Source of the DNA: Acidovorax sp. FHTAMBA
Lineage (GTDB): Bacteria; Pseudomonadota; Gammaproteobacteria; Burkholderiales; Burkholderiaceae_C
Assembly (NCBI RefSeq): GCF_038958875.1
Contig: NZ_CP152407.1
Span: forward strand, 2,487,501-2,551,500
DNA length: 64,000 nucleotides
Direction: 5' to 3'
The notes beneath the pieces are model-generated. The model did not search any database. It saw nothing but the letters and a program-made list of their open reading frames with translations, and was not told the origin of the DNA. The position numbers and the translations under genes are program-made. Shown here in pieces: positions 1 through 8,056 of the stretch (positions are counted from its first letter, which is position 1; every line of letters begins with the position of its first letter).

Positions 1-1
1 G

Positions 2-1210
2 TACGTGCTGGCGCTGCGCTGGAGCGCGCTGGATGCGGACAACCAGACGGTGCTGGCGGGCTTGCAGACCAACCAGGCCCAATCGGTGGATGAGCTCTTT
101 GAGGGGCTGTCGCACTACCACTCGCCCATGCAAAGCGTGGTGGCGGCCGATGACCAGGGCCGCATCCGCTTCAAGGCCGTGGGGCGCGTGCCGCTGCGCG
201 ATCCCGCCAATGACATTCGCGGCGTGGCCCCATCGCCCGGCTGGGATGCGCGCTACGACTGGACAGGCTGGCTGCCCTATGCACAGACGCCAGAGGACGA
301 TGGCGCCAAAGGCTGGGTGGCGACCGCCAACCAGCGCATTACGGCGCCAGACTACACGCACTACCTGACGCAGGATTGGGCGTTGCCCTACCGCTACGAG
401 CGCATTGAGCAGCTGATCGGCGCGACTGAGAAGCACGACGCGAACAGCATGCAGACCATCCATAGCGACGTGACATCGCTGGCCACGCGCCGCCTGTTGC
501 CGCATCTGCTGCAGGCGCAGTCCACGCACCCGCTCGCCGCAGCCGCGCAGGTGCAGCTCAAGGGATTTGACGGGGTCATGGATGCCAACGCGGCCGCCCC
601 GCTGGTGTTTGCGGCCTGGACGGATGAACTGGCCCGCGGCCTGATCATCCCGCGCATCGGCGAAGACCGGTTTGCCGCCACCTATGGCAAGCGCGACTAC
701 CGCGCCGGCATCGAACGCATGCTGGAGCGTAACGACCCGTGGTGGTGCCAGCCCACCACCTGCGCCGAGCAATCGGCGGCCGCCCTGGGCCGCGCGCTGG
801 ACCGTCTGCAGGCCGCCTACGGCGCCGACCCCGCGCAATGGCGCTGGGGCGCGGCGCACCCGGCGCTCAGCGCGCACCGGCCTTTTGGCAATGTGGCCGC
901 ACTGGCCCGGTATTTCGATGTGAGCGTGCCATCGCACGGCGACTCGTACACGGTGAACGTGGGCCAGTACAACGCGGGCGAGGCCAAGGGCCCGTTTGTG
1001 AACCGGCACGCGGCATCGCTGCGCGCGGTGTATGACCTGGCAGACCTGGAGCAGTCCCGCTTCATCTACCAGACCGGGCAAAGTGGGCTGGTGTTCTCAC
1101 CCCGCTATCGCGACATGAGCAGCGCCTGGGCGCAGACCGGCTACCGCGCCCTGCAGCGCACTCCCGCCACCTGGGTGCACCAGTTGACGCTGGCGCCCGC
1201 TGCCAAGTAA
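2..1210 (+). CDS. Penicillin acylase family protein, C-terminal part (5' truncated by window)
   Basis: The reading frame is already open at the first bases, so the gene begins outside the window. About 402 residues remain. They read like the C-terminal half of the beta chain of penicillin/acyl-homoserine-lactone acylases, N-terminal-nucleophile hydrolases that cleave amide bonds, usually in the periplasm. The GWVATANQR stretch about 110 residues in matches the conserved Asn region that helps form the oxyanion hole, and the repeated tryptophan/tyrosine-rich segments near the end are typical. The nucleophile serine, the spacer peptide and any signal peptide would lie upstream and cannot be seen. 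Substrate is unknown. An asparaginase-like gene follows closely on the same strand, so the two may be co-transcribed; both would release products by amide hydrolysis, but a shared pathway is only a guess. Confidence 0.85.
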   Translation, partial: YVLALRWSALDADNQTVLAGLQTNQAQSVDELFEGLSHYHSPMQSVVAADDQGRIRFKAVGRVPLRDPANDIRGVAPSPGWDARYDWTGWLPYAQTPEDDGAKGWVATANQRITAPDYTHYLTQDWALPYRYERIEQLIGATEKHDANSMQTIHSDVTSLATRRLLPHLLQAQSTHPLAAAAQVQLKGFDGVMDANAAAPLVFAAWTDELARGLIIPRIGEDRFAATYGKRDYRAGIERMLERNDPWWCQPTTCAEQSAAALGRALDRLQAAYGADPAQWRWGAAHPALSAHRPFGNVAALARYFDVSVPSHGDSYTVNVGQYNAGEAKGPFVNRHAASLRAVYDLADLEQSRFIYQTGQSGLVFSPRYRDMSSAWAQTGYRALQRTPATWVHQLTLAPAAK

Positions 1211-1238
1211 CCCACCTCTTTTGAATGTCAGGACATTT

Positions 1239-2252
1239 ATGCAGTTCGTTCCATTGATGGAAGTGACCCGGGGTGGCATGGTCGAATGCCAGCACTGGGG
1301 TGCGGTGGCGGTTGTCAACCGCGATGGGCGGGTACTGGCCCGGGTGGGCGACCCGTATGCGGTCACGTTCACGCGCTCGACGATCAAGGCATTTCAGGCG
1401 CTGCCGTTCATGCAGTCGGGTGGCGCCCGTGCACTGGGCTGGGGCCCGGCAGACCTGGCGCTGCTGTGCGCCAGCCACAACGGAGAGCCCATGCATGTGG
1501 AGCAGGTCGACCACATGCTGGGCACCGTCAATCTCACCTACAAGGCCTTGCGCTGCGGCTGCCACGTGCCGATGTTTGCCGCACTGGGGCTGCCCGGCCT
1601 GCAGTTGCCCGCAGGCTTTGTGGCCGATGAGCGCCACAACAATTGCAGTGGCAAGCACGCGGGGTTTGTGGCGCACTGCGTGCAGCAGGGGTGGCCGCTG
1701 GAGGATCACTTGGCGCCAGGCCATCCCTTGCAGACTGCAGTGCGTGAAAGGGTTGCGCATGCCGTGGGGCTGGAGCCGGAGCAGATGGCTATGGGCACCG
1801 ACGGTTGCTCGGCCCCCAACTACGCGATGCCGCTGGCCCACCTGGCCCGGGGGTACGCCCGGCTGGCGGGTGGCGCGCCCGACACCGATCTGCACGAGAG
1901 CCTGACGGCGCTGGCCGATGCGATGGTGGCCCGCCCCGAGCTGGGCTCTGGCACCGGCCGCCACGACCAGGACTTCATGCGCATCGGCCGGGGCGACTGG
2001 GTCTCCAAGACGGGCGCTGACGGCGTTCAGACCGTGGGCAGCCGAAGCCGCGGCGAAGCATTCGCCCTCAAGATCATGGATGGCAACATGGTGGCGCAGG
2101 TGGCTGCTGCGGTCGAGGTGATGGACCAACTTGGCTGGCTGGACGACGCGCAGCGCGATGCCCTGGCGCCGCGCCGGTCTGCGCGCATCATCAACGCCCG
2201 GGGCATCGAGGTGGGCGGGCGCAGGCCCGTGTTCCGGCTGAAGACGGCCTGA
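1239..2252 (+). CDS. Asparaginase II-type protein
   Basis: This 337-residue protein belongs to the asparaginase II family (the Rhizobium thermolabile-type group), unrelated in sequence to classical AnsA/AnsB. Recognisable blocks are RSTIK (46-50), SHNGE (79-83) and NNCSGKHAGF (134-143), the conserved serine/lysine-rich active-site segments. Expected reaction is hydrolysis of L-asparagine or a related amide to the acid and ammonia in the cytoplasm. I chose the ATG at 1239 because AGGAC lies 5 nt before it; a TTG six codons upstream in the same frame has no ribosome site. It starts 28 nt after the acylase stop on the same strand. A second asparaginase of a different family occurs at 54285. Confidence 0.85.
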   Translation: MQFVPLMEVTRGGMVECQHWGAVAVVNRDGRVLARVGDPYAVTFTRSTIKAFQALPFMQSGGARALGWGPADLALLCASHNGEPMHVEQVDHMLGTVNLTYKALRCGCHVPMFAALGLPGLQLPAGFVADERHNNCSGKHAGFVAHCVQQGWPLEDHLAPGHPLQTAVRERVAHAVGLEPEQMAMGTDGCSAPNYAMPLAHLARGYARLAGGAPDTDLHESLTALADAMVARPELGSGTGRHDQDFMRIGRGDWVSKTGADGVQTVGSRSRGEAFALKIMDGNMVAQVAAAVEVMDQLGWLDDAQRDALAPRRSARIINARGIEVGGRRPVFRLKTA

Positions 2253-2317
2253 CGCGCCGCGCCATCTCCCCGGTATCCCGGTGGAAGTTGTGGGACTCAA
2301 ATTTCAAGTAAAAAGTG

Positions 2318-2368
2318 CCTGAAGCGCTTTATGGATAAGCGCTGGCAGCTGCAAATAATGTAGCAAAC
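2318..2368. repeat. Palindromic element copy 1, overlapping the 3' end of the L,D-transpeptidase-like gene
   Basis: The core GAAGCGCTTTATGGATAAGC followed by GCTGGCAGCTG matches the window-wide palindromic element (AGCGCTT, short A/T-rich loop, AAGCGCTGG, then an AGCT-containing tail and TAGCAAA). The copy overlaps the last dozen codons and the stop of the minus-strand gene, so it is partly translated there. Confidence 0.8.
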
Positions 2369-2973
2369 GGTTCCGTGTCAGGCAGCACGTACACCACGCC
2401 CTGGGTCTGCCCGAAGACAGGGGCGATGAGCTGGTCGTAGAACGCCTCGGGCGCGTTCACGCAGCCGTAGCTGATGCGCTTGTCCCGCACGCCCGGGCTT
2501 GCAAGCCGCTGCAGGCGGCGTTCTGCGGCATGCACGCTGCGAACGCGGTGCAGCGAGACAGCCGATTCGTAGTCGATCCACACAATGTCTTCACCGCGCA
2601 GGTTGCGGCCGGGCTCCGTCACAAACCGGCCAGCGGGCGTGGTGCGCTCTTCCGGGCGAATGTGCGACAGCGGCCGCTGCCCGATGTCCGGCGCAGACCG
2701 GTCACCCAGCGCAGCGCCCAGCAGCACCGGCGCACTGCCCAGCCATTGCGTCCGCGCCGAGAACACATGGATGCGGGCCGCAGGCTTGTCGATCACGGCA
2801 AAAGGCATGCTTTGGTGGTCGCCCGTTCCGACGGCCCAGCGCACCAGCTTGCGGGCCGTGGGCGAGGCGTCCTGTGGCAGCGCCAGGGCGCACACCGGTG
2901 TCATCAGCGCCAATGCCGCTGCGCTCAAGGCGACACGGCGGTTTACGGTCCTGCAAAGCATGTATGTCTTCAT
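2329..2973 (-). CDS. L,D-transpeptidase-like (YkuD-fold) secreted protein
   Basis: The 214-residue product has an N-terminal signal-like segment (basic residues, then an Ala/Leu-rich stretch ending near CALA) and, near residue 171, SYGCVN. This corresponds to the S-H-G-C catalytic motif of L,D-transpeptidases, with Tyr replacing the usual His. Enzymes of this fold cross-link peptidoglycan stems or attach lipoproteins in the periplasm; the variant motif makes catalytic activity less certain. The ATG at 2973 gives the signal peptide; a longer frame upstream has no credible start. The last residues (ATLFAAASAYP) and the TAA stop lie inside a palindromic repeat, so the native C-terminus was probably different. 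It stands alone between convergent and divergent genes. Confidence 0.7.
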   Translation of the reverse strand: MKTYMLCRTVNRRVALSAAALALMTPVCALALPQDASPTARKLVRWAVGTGDHQSMPFAVIDKPAARIHVFSARTQWLGSAPVLLGAALGDRSAPDIGQRPLSHIRPEERTTPAGRFVTEPGRNLRGEDIVWIDYESAVSLHRVRSVHAAERRLQRLASPGVRDKRISYGCVNAPEAFYDQLIAPVFGQTQGVVYVLPDTEPFATLFAAASAYP

Positions 2974-3152
2974 CCATGGGGCCGTGCCCCCTGCACAGCC
3001 GTTGAAACCTGCACCACGCCAGGCCAGAGCACCGGGCGTGTCTCGATCGGGGCAGGGCGCCGGGAGTGAATCAGGGGGCTTCCTTCGGCAGCCAATGACC
3101 CCAATAATGCCTGCACCCGCGACTCTTGCGAAGCCATGCGCTTCGGATTGCC

Positions 3153-3878
3153 ATGTTTGAACGCCTCCGCAAAGCACTTGGTACGTCTGGCAACACGGGT
3201 CCCGTTCCGGGGCGGCCCGTCTCCAACCGCGACGTTGCCCGATGGGCGGTTGATCAGCGGCTCGCCATTGTGACGCACCCCACCGAAGGGCACTTCGACC
3301 TGGGCGGAGATCTCCATGGTCACCCCTGGCGGCTCGAATGTGGTGTGCCCACACGCGACTACGTGCACGGGCTGGAGCTCAGGGGGCGGGCCGATGTGGG
3401 CGCCGACATGGACGCTGCCGTCATGGTCATCAACCGGCCCTTGCAGGAAACGCTGGAGAGCACGGCCTACGACGCCATCACCGACACGCTGCAGACCACG
3501 GTGGACTCCAGCCTGCCGGAGGAGATGCGCTGGCTTGCGATGTACGAGGAGATGGTGTGGCCGGGCTTGCCCGCATCGTTCCGGGAACACTTTGCGGTGG
3601 TGGCTGAGCGCATCGAGTTCGCGCAGCGCTGGATTCATGCTCCGGTGGTTTCGCAACTGCTCAATGCCGTGGAGGGTGAGGGCGCCACGGAACGCGCACG
3701 TGCACCGCTGGTGCTGATGCTGGTGCGCGGCCGGGTCTACCTGCGCATGGAGCACGCCGAGCGCAGCCTGGCCGAAATTGCACATGCCAGGCAGCTGCTG
3801 CTGGTGGCAGGGCAAGCCGCCTTGCAGAACCTGCCACCGATGTCAGTGGCAGGGCCGGACGACGGGTCGGCGCATTAG
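3153..3878 (+). CDS. Conserved hypothetical protein
   Basis: A 241-residue soluble protein that I do not recognise. It has no signal peptide or membrane segment. The first 60 residues are basic and polar. The middle (about 75-180) is rich in acidic residues and aromatic positions (MRWLAMYEEMVWPGLP) and looks alpha-helical; the end is mostly helical. The ATG at 3153 begins MFERLRKALG; an in-frame TTG nine codons upstream is less likely. GC-rich codon usage matches the neighbours, so it looks resident rather than acquired. It is divergent from the L,D-transpeptidase gene and convergent with the acyl-CoA dehydrogenase, so context gives no function. Confidence 0.7.
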   Translation: MFERLRKALGTSGNTGPVPGRPVSNRDVARWAVDQRLAIVTHPTEGHFDLGGDLHGHPWRLECGVPTRDYVHGLELRGRADVGADMDAAVMVINRPLQETLESTAYDAITDTLQTTVDSSLPEEMRWLAMYEEMVWPGLPASFREHFAVVAERIEFAQRWIHAPVVSQLLNAVEGEGATERARAPLVLMLVRGRVYLRMEHAERSLAEIAHARQLLLVAGQAALQNLPPMSVAGPDDGSAH

Positions 3879-3923
3879 GCCCCCAACCCTGCTGGCGCGC
3901 GGGTTCACCGGCGCCAGCGCTTT

Positions 3924-5198
3924 TCAGGAGCCGCGTGTGACGGGCACGCTGGCATCGCGGCCGTAGGTGCTGTACTTGCCCAGCTCCCACTTGGCAATGG
4001 CGTTGCGGTGCACTTCGTCCGGACCGTCGGCAAAGCGCAGGGTGCGCGCACCGGCGTAGGCGTAGGCCAGCGGGAAGTCATCGCACATGCCGCCGCCGCC
4101 GTGCACCTGCATGGCCCAGTCGATCACCTGGCAGGCCATGCTGGGGGCCACCACCTTGATCATGGCGATCTCGGTCTTGGCGACCTTGTTGCCCGCCACG
4201 TCCATCAGCCAGGCCGCCTTGAGCGTGAGCAGGCGGGCCATGTCGATCTTGCAGCGGGCTTCGGCAATGCGCTCTTGCGTTACCGTCTGCTGCGCCACCG
4301 TCTTGCCGAAGGCCACGCGCGACGAAGCACGCTTGCACATCAGCTCCAGCGCACGCTCGGCCAGACCGATGAGGCGCATGCAGTGGTGGATGCGGCCGGG
4401 GCCCAGGCGCCCTTGGGCAATCTCGAAACCGCGGCCTTCGCCCAGCAGGATGTTGGAGACGGGCACGCGCACGTTCTCGAACGTCATCTCCACATGTCCG
4501 TGGGGTGCGTCGTCATAGCCCATCACGTTCAGCGGGCGGATGATGGTGATGCCCTTGGCGTCGGCAGGCACCAGCACCATGCTCTGCTGCGAGTGCTTGG
4601 GCGCGTCAGGGTCCGTCTTGCCCATGGTGACGAACACCGCGCAGCGCGGGTCGGCCGCGCCGGAGATCCACCACTTGCGGCCGTTGATGACGTACTCGTC
4701 GCCTTCCCGCGTAATCCGGGTTTCGATGTTGGTCGCGTCGCTTGATGCCACATCGGGCTCGGTCATCGCAAAGGCCGAGCGGATCCTGCCTTCGAGCAGC
4801 GGCTTGAGCCAGCGGGCCTTGTTGGCCTCGTCGCCGTAGCGGGCGATGGTTTCCATGTTGCCCGTGTCGGGGGCAGAGCAGTTGAACACCTCGCTGGCCC
4901 ACTGCACGCGGCCCATGATCTCGGCCAGGGGTGCGTATTCCTGGTTGGTGAGGCCCGCGCCTTCGTAGCCCGAGGCGGCTGCGCTGTCCACCGGCAGGAA
5001 CAGGTTCCACAGGCCAGCAGCCTGCGCCTTGGGCTTGAGGTTCTCGATGGTGTTCAGCGCGCTCCAGCGCTTGCCGGCCACCGTGTTGGCGGCCAGCTCG
5101 TCCTTGTACGCGGTTTCGTTCGGATAGATGTGGTCATCCATGAACTGGAGCAGCTTGGCCTGCAGTTCCTTGGTTTTGGGCGAGTAGTCAAAGTCCAT
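3924..5198 (-). CDS. Acyl-CoA dehydrogenase (ACAD10/11-like family)
   Basis: The 424-residue protein is a full-length flavin acyl-CoA dehydrogenase. Visible hallmarks are the FAD/substrate-loop AMTEPDVASSD around residue 145, the ITRE..EYVINGRKWWISGA stretch, the arginine-rich FGKTVAQQ helix and QVHGGGGMCDDFPLA near residue 370 in the C-terminal helical domain. It abstracts the alpha proton of an acyl-CoA and transfers electrons to ETF. The next gene downstream on the same strand is separated by 54 nt upstream of this start and encodes an aminoglycoside-phosphotransferase-fold kinase. That pairing mirrors the fused ACAD10/ACAD11 proteins of animals, where the kinase phosphorylates 4-hydroxyacyl-CoA before dehydrogenation. 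The substrate here may thus be a 4-hydroxy acid, which is inference. Confidence 0.9.
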   Translation of the reverse strand: MDFDYSPKTKELQAKLLQFMDDHIYPNETAYKDELAANTVAGKRWSALNTIENLKPKAQAAGLWNLFLPVDSAAASGYEGAGLTNQEYAPLAEIMGRVQWASEVFNCSAPDTGNMETIARYGDEANKARWLKPLLEGRIRSAFAMTEPDVASSDATNIETRITREGDEYVINGRKWWISGAADPRCAVFVTMGKTDPDAPKHSQQSMVLVPADAKGITIIRPLNVMGYDDAPHGHVEMTFENVRVPVSNILLGEGRGFEIAQGRLGPGRIHHCMRLIGLAERALELMCKRASSRVAFGKTVAQQTVTQERIAEARCKIDMARLLTLKAAWLMDVAGNKVAKTEIAMIKVVAPSMACQVIDWAMQVHGGGGMCDDFPLAYAYAGARTLRFADGPDEVHRNAIAKWELGKYSTYGRDASVPVTRGS

Positions 5199-5252
5199 GG
5201 GTTTCTTCTCCGTTGGTAATCGTGGGGCGGCGCTGGGGGGGGCGTCGCGTGT

Positions 5253-6338
5253 TCAGCCGCGCTGCGCGAACGACCAGGCCAGTTCGGCCATGGGCCGTGC
5301 GGTGTCGCCAGAGGCTTTCGCCTGGGCGCTGGACGCTGTGCCGGCCTCCACGCGCTTGGCAATGCCTTGCAGGATGGCGGCGATGCGGAACATGTTGTAG
5401 GCGAGGTAGAAGTTCCAGTCCGCCCGCAGGGCGTCGGGGGTGGCGATGCCGGTGCGCTCGCAGTAGCGGCGGATGTAGGTGTCTTCGTCGGGAATGCCGA
5501 GCGCGCCCAGGTCCAGCCCCGCAATGCCGCGCCCCAGCGGCGCAGGAATGTGCCAGCTCATGCAGTGGTAGCTGAAGTCCGCCAGCGGGTGGCCCAGCGT
5601 GGAAAGCTCCCAGTCCAGCACGGCAATCACGCGGGGCTCGGTGGGGTGGAACATCAGGTTGTCCAGGCGGTAGTCGCCGTGCACGATGGACACATGGCCC
5701 TCGTCCCGCGCGCTCGCGGGCATGTGGGCGGGCAACCACTCCATGAGGCGGTCCATCTCTTCGATGGGCTGTGTGATGGAGGCCACGTATTGCTTGCTCC
5801 AGCGGCCGATCTGGCGGTCAAAGTAGTTGCCAGGCTTGCCGTAGCTGGCCAGGCCCCGGTCTGCAAACTTGACCGTGTGCAGCGCTGCGATCACGCGGTT
5901 CATCTCGTTGTAGATGTCCCCGCGTTCAGCGGGCGTCATGCCGGGCAGGGATTGGTCCCACAGCACGCGGCCCTGCATGCACTCCATCACATAGAAGGCA
6001 CGGCCAATGATGGATTCGTCTTCGCACAGCACAAACATGCGCGGCACGGGCACGTCGGTGCCGTACAGGCCGCTCATCACGGCAAATTCGCGTTCAATGG
6101 CATGCGCCGAGGGCAGCAGCTTGGCCACCGGCCCGGGTTTGGAGCGCATCACATAACTGGCACCGGGCGTGATGAGCTTGTAGGTGGGGTTGGACTGCCC
6201 GCCCTTGAACATCTCCACCGTCAAGGGGCCCGTGAACCCTTTCATGTTCCGGGTGAGCCAGTTCGTCAGCGCGTCGATGTCAAAGGCGTGCTGATCGGAA
6301 ACAGGGCGGGTGCCGACGAAATGGTCAAAGTTGCTCAT
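5253..6338 (-). CDS. APH-fold phosphotransferase (ACAD10/11-type kinase)
   Basis: The 361-residue protein has the choline/aminoglycoside kinase fold. GGQSNPTYKL (about 46-55) is the nucleotide-binding loop, IVHGDYRLDNLMF is the catalytic Brenner motif with the catalytic Asp, and VLDWELSTLGHPLAD is the Mg-binding DxD-like motif. Family members next to or fused with acyl-CoA dehydrogenases phosphorylate hydroxyacyl-CoA esters. It begins 24 nt before the stop of the upstream crp-like gene and ends 54 nt before the acyl-CoA dehydrogenase start, so the three minus-strand genes (regulator, kinase, dehydrogenase) are likely one transcription unit. It is not expected to be an antibiotic resistance gene despite the fold. 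Confidence 0.85.
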   Translation of the reverse strand: MSNFDHFVGTRPVSDQHAFDIDALTNWLTRNMKGFTGPLTVEMFKGGQSNPTYKLITPGASYVMRSKPGPVAKLLPSAHAIEREFAVMSGLYGTDVPVPRMFVLCEDESIIGRAFYVMECMQGRVLWDQSLPGMTPAERGDIYNEMNRVIAALHTVKFADRGLASYGKPGNYFDRQIGRWSKQYVASITQPIEEMDRLMEWLPAHMPASARDEGHVSIVHGDYRLDNLMFHPTEPRVIAVLDWELSTLGHPLADFSYHCMSWHIPAPLGRGIAGLDLGALGIPDEDTYIRRYCERTGIATPDALRADWNFYLAYNMFRIAAILQGIAKRVEAGTASSAQAKASGDTARPMAELAWSFAQRG

Positions 6339-6362
6339 GAAGGATCGGAAAGTTTCATTCAG

Positions 6363-7082
6363 TCAGTTGTCGGATTCGGCAATGCGCATGAGCGCTTCGC
6401 GGTCGCGCACCACCAGGCCGCCCGGCTCGATGCGGATGGCGTCCTCGCGCTCCATGGCCTTGAGTTCCTGGTTCACCCGCTGGCGCGATGCGCCCAGCAG
6501 CTGTGCCAGTTCTTCCTGTGCCAGCTGCAGGCCAATGCGCATCTCGCTGCCGTCGGACAGGCTGGGAACGCCATAGCTGCGCACCAGGTGCACCAGCTGC
6601 TTGGCAAGGCGCGAGCGCAAGGGCAGGGTATTGAGGTCTTCCACCAGCCCGAACAGCTGACGGATGCGCCGCGCATGCAGGCGCAACATGGCTTCGTACA
6701 GCTCGGTGTGCGCGGCCAGGATCTTCTTGAAATCGGCCTTGGCCACACAGAGGATGGTGGTGTCGCCATGCGCGTAGGCGTCGTGCGTGCGCCGGTCCCC
6801 GTCGAAGATCGCCACGTCGCCAAACCAGATGCCCGGCTCCACGTACGTCAGCGTGATCTGCTTGCCCGAGATGGAGGTGGAGCTCACCCGCACCGCGCCG
6901 CGCGCACACGCAATCCATTCCTCGGGCGGATCTCCGCGTGCGGCAATGAGGCCGCCGTCCTTGAAGCGTTTGACGTAGGCACATCGGAGGATGTCGTGGC
7001 GTAGAGAGGGAGAGAGAGATGAAAACCAGCGACCGGAGTTGATCGCTTCACGTTCTTCGATAGTAAGAATCGGGTCGTCCAT
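6363..7082 (-). CDS. Crp/Fnr family transcriptional regulator
   Basis: A 239-residue regulator with an N-terminal cyclic-nucleotide-binding-type beta-roll (about residues 20-140, with the GIWFGDVAIFDGDRRTHDA core) and a C-terminal winged helix containing ELAQLLGASRQRVNQELKAM (about 192-211). There are no FNR-type cysteine clusters, and the binding pocket sequence DGDRRTHDA differs from the E. coli Crp RxSSA phosphate-binding loop, so the ligand is uncertain. It heads the minus-strand kinase and acyl-CoA dehydrogenase genes and probably controls them or is co-expressed with them. The ATG at 7082 is the first of the frame. Confidence 0.85.
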   Translation of the reverse strand: MDDPILTIEEREAINSGRWFSSLSPSLRHDILRCAYVKRFKDGGLIAARGDPPEEWIACARGAVRVSSTSISGKQITLTYVEPGIWFGDVAIFDGDRRTHDAYAHGDTTILCVAKADFKKILAAHTELYEAMLRLHARRIRQLFGLVEDLNTLPLRSRLAKQLVHLVRSYGVPSLSDGSEMRIGLQLAQEELAQLLGASRQRVNQELKAMEREDAIRIEPGGLVVRDREALMRIAESDN

Positions 7083-7181
7083 GGCCTGTCTTTTGCGTGA
7101 CTTGAAACCGGTCCATTGTCGCGTCAGGGACCTCGGCGCTACGTCAGGGTTGTCACCTGCGTGTCTGTGCGTAGGCCATAA

Positions 7182-7206
7182 AAGAACCCCCGGGGCTGGG
7201 GTCAGC
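7182..7206 (-). terminator. Possible terminator downstream of the enoyl-CoA hydratase gene
   Basis: Read on the minus strand, ACCCC and GGGGT arms enclose a short G/C loop and are followed by TTCTTTT. It sits 35-60 nt after the stop of the enoyl-CoA hydratase gene and before the crp-like start, separating the two minus-strand units. The stem is short, so this is tentative. Confidence 0.45.
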
Positions 7207-7240
7207 GGGCCGGGGGTGCATGTTGGGCGTGGTGGAGGCG

Positions 7241-8020
7241 CTAAACGTAGCGGGGCACGCGTTTTTCAAGGAACGCCGATATGCCTTCGCCGCCGTTCGA
7301 ATGGTGCAGGTTCTTCACAAAGTGGTCGCGCTCGTGCGCCAGGTGGTGAGTGAGCTGGGCGTGGGGTGCTTCGTTCAGCAGCTCCTTGATGCTGGCCAGG
7401 GCGTTGGGCGCGCGCGCATTGAGCTGCTCGGCCAGCGCCAGGGCGGCATCCAGCGCATTGCCGCTTTCTGCAATGCGGTTGACCACGCCGAGCGCGTGCA
7501 GGCGTTCTGCGCCGATGCGGTCGCCACACATCAGGATCTCGGTGGCCACCTGGCGGGGCAGGGCGTGCGACAGGCTCCAGCTGGCGCCGCCATCGGGCGA
7601 AAGCGCCACGTTGCTGTAGGCCATCACAAACACCGCGTTGCGGGCTGCCACGATGAAATCGCAGGCCAGCGCCAGCGAAAAGCCTGCCCCGGCCGCAGCG
7701 CCCTCCACGGCCGCAATCACGGGCTTGGGGTAGGTGCGGATGGTCTCGATCCAGTTGTGCAGGCCTTCAATGCTCTGGGCCTGCACCTCCGGGGCTTCCT
7801 GCCGGTTGGCCAAAAGCCGCTGCAGATTGCCGCCGGAGCAGAACATGCCATCGGCGCCCGTGATGACAACGCTGCGAATGTCCGGGCTGCTTTCGGCCAC
7901 GCCCAGCGCCTCCACGCCCGCCGCGTACATCACCGGGTCGATGGCGTTGCGCCGCTCTGGGTTGCGAAGGGTCAGGATCAGTGTCTGGCCCTGGCTGGTG
8001 CTCTGGAGTTCTGCAGGCAT
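7241..8020 (-). CDS. Enoyl-CoA hydratase/isomerase family protein (like alternative-type oxepin-CoA hydrolase)
   Basis: The 259-residue crotonase-fold protein has both oxyanion-hole segments: GMFCSGGNLQRL near residue 58 and EGAAAGAGFSLALACDFI near residue 105. LSPDGGASWSL then occupies the region of the second catalytic acid, where Asp or another acid would have to act. From memory the whole protein closely resembles the group annotated as alternative-type oxepin-CoA hydrolase in Comamonadaceae, which acts in phenylacetate degradation; this is recall, not a search. It starts 36 nt after the stop of the 3-hydroxyacyl-CoA dehydrogenase on the same strand, consistent with consecutive hydration and oxidation steps in a ring-cleavage or beta-oxidation pathway. 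Confidence 0.8.
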   Translation of the reverse strand: MPAELQSTSQGQTLILTLRNPERRNAIDPVMYAAGVEALGVAESSPDIRSVVITGADGMFCSGGNLQRLLANRQEAPEVQAQSIEGLHNWIETIRTYPKPVIAAVEGAAAGAGFSLALACDFIVAARNAVFVMAYSNVALSPDGGASWSLSHALPRQVATEILMCGDRIGAERLHALGVVNRIAESGNALDAALALAEQLNARAPNALASIKELLNEAPHAQLTHHLAHERDHFVKNLHHSNGGEGISAFLEKRVPRYV

Positions 8021-8056
8021 GGCGGTCTTCGGTGGAGTGGCCGGGGTGCTGGGCGT

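Noticed and set aside
5253..6338. Aminoglycoside resistance gene
   Set aside because: The fold is shared, but the neighbouring acyl-CoA dehydrogenase and overall sequence point to the ACAD10/11-type kinase.
5367..7004. 545-codon plus-strand open frame
   Set aside because: Antisense to the APH-fold kinase and Crp-like regulator; no recognisable domain.
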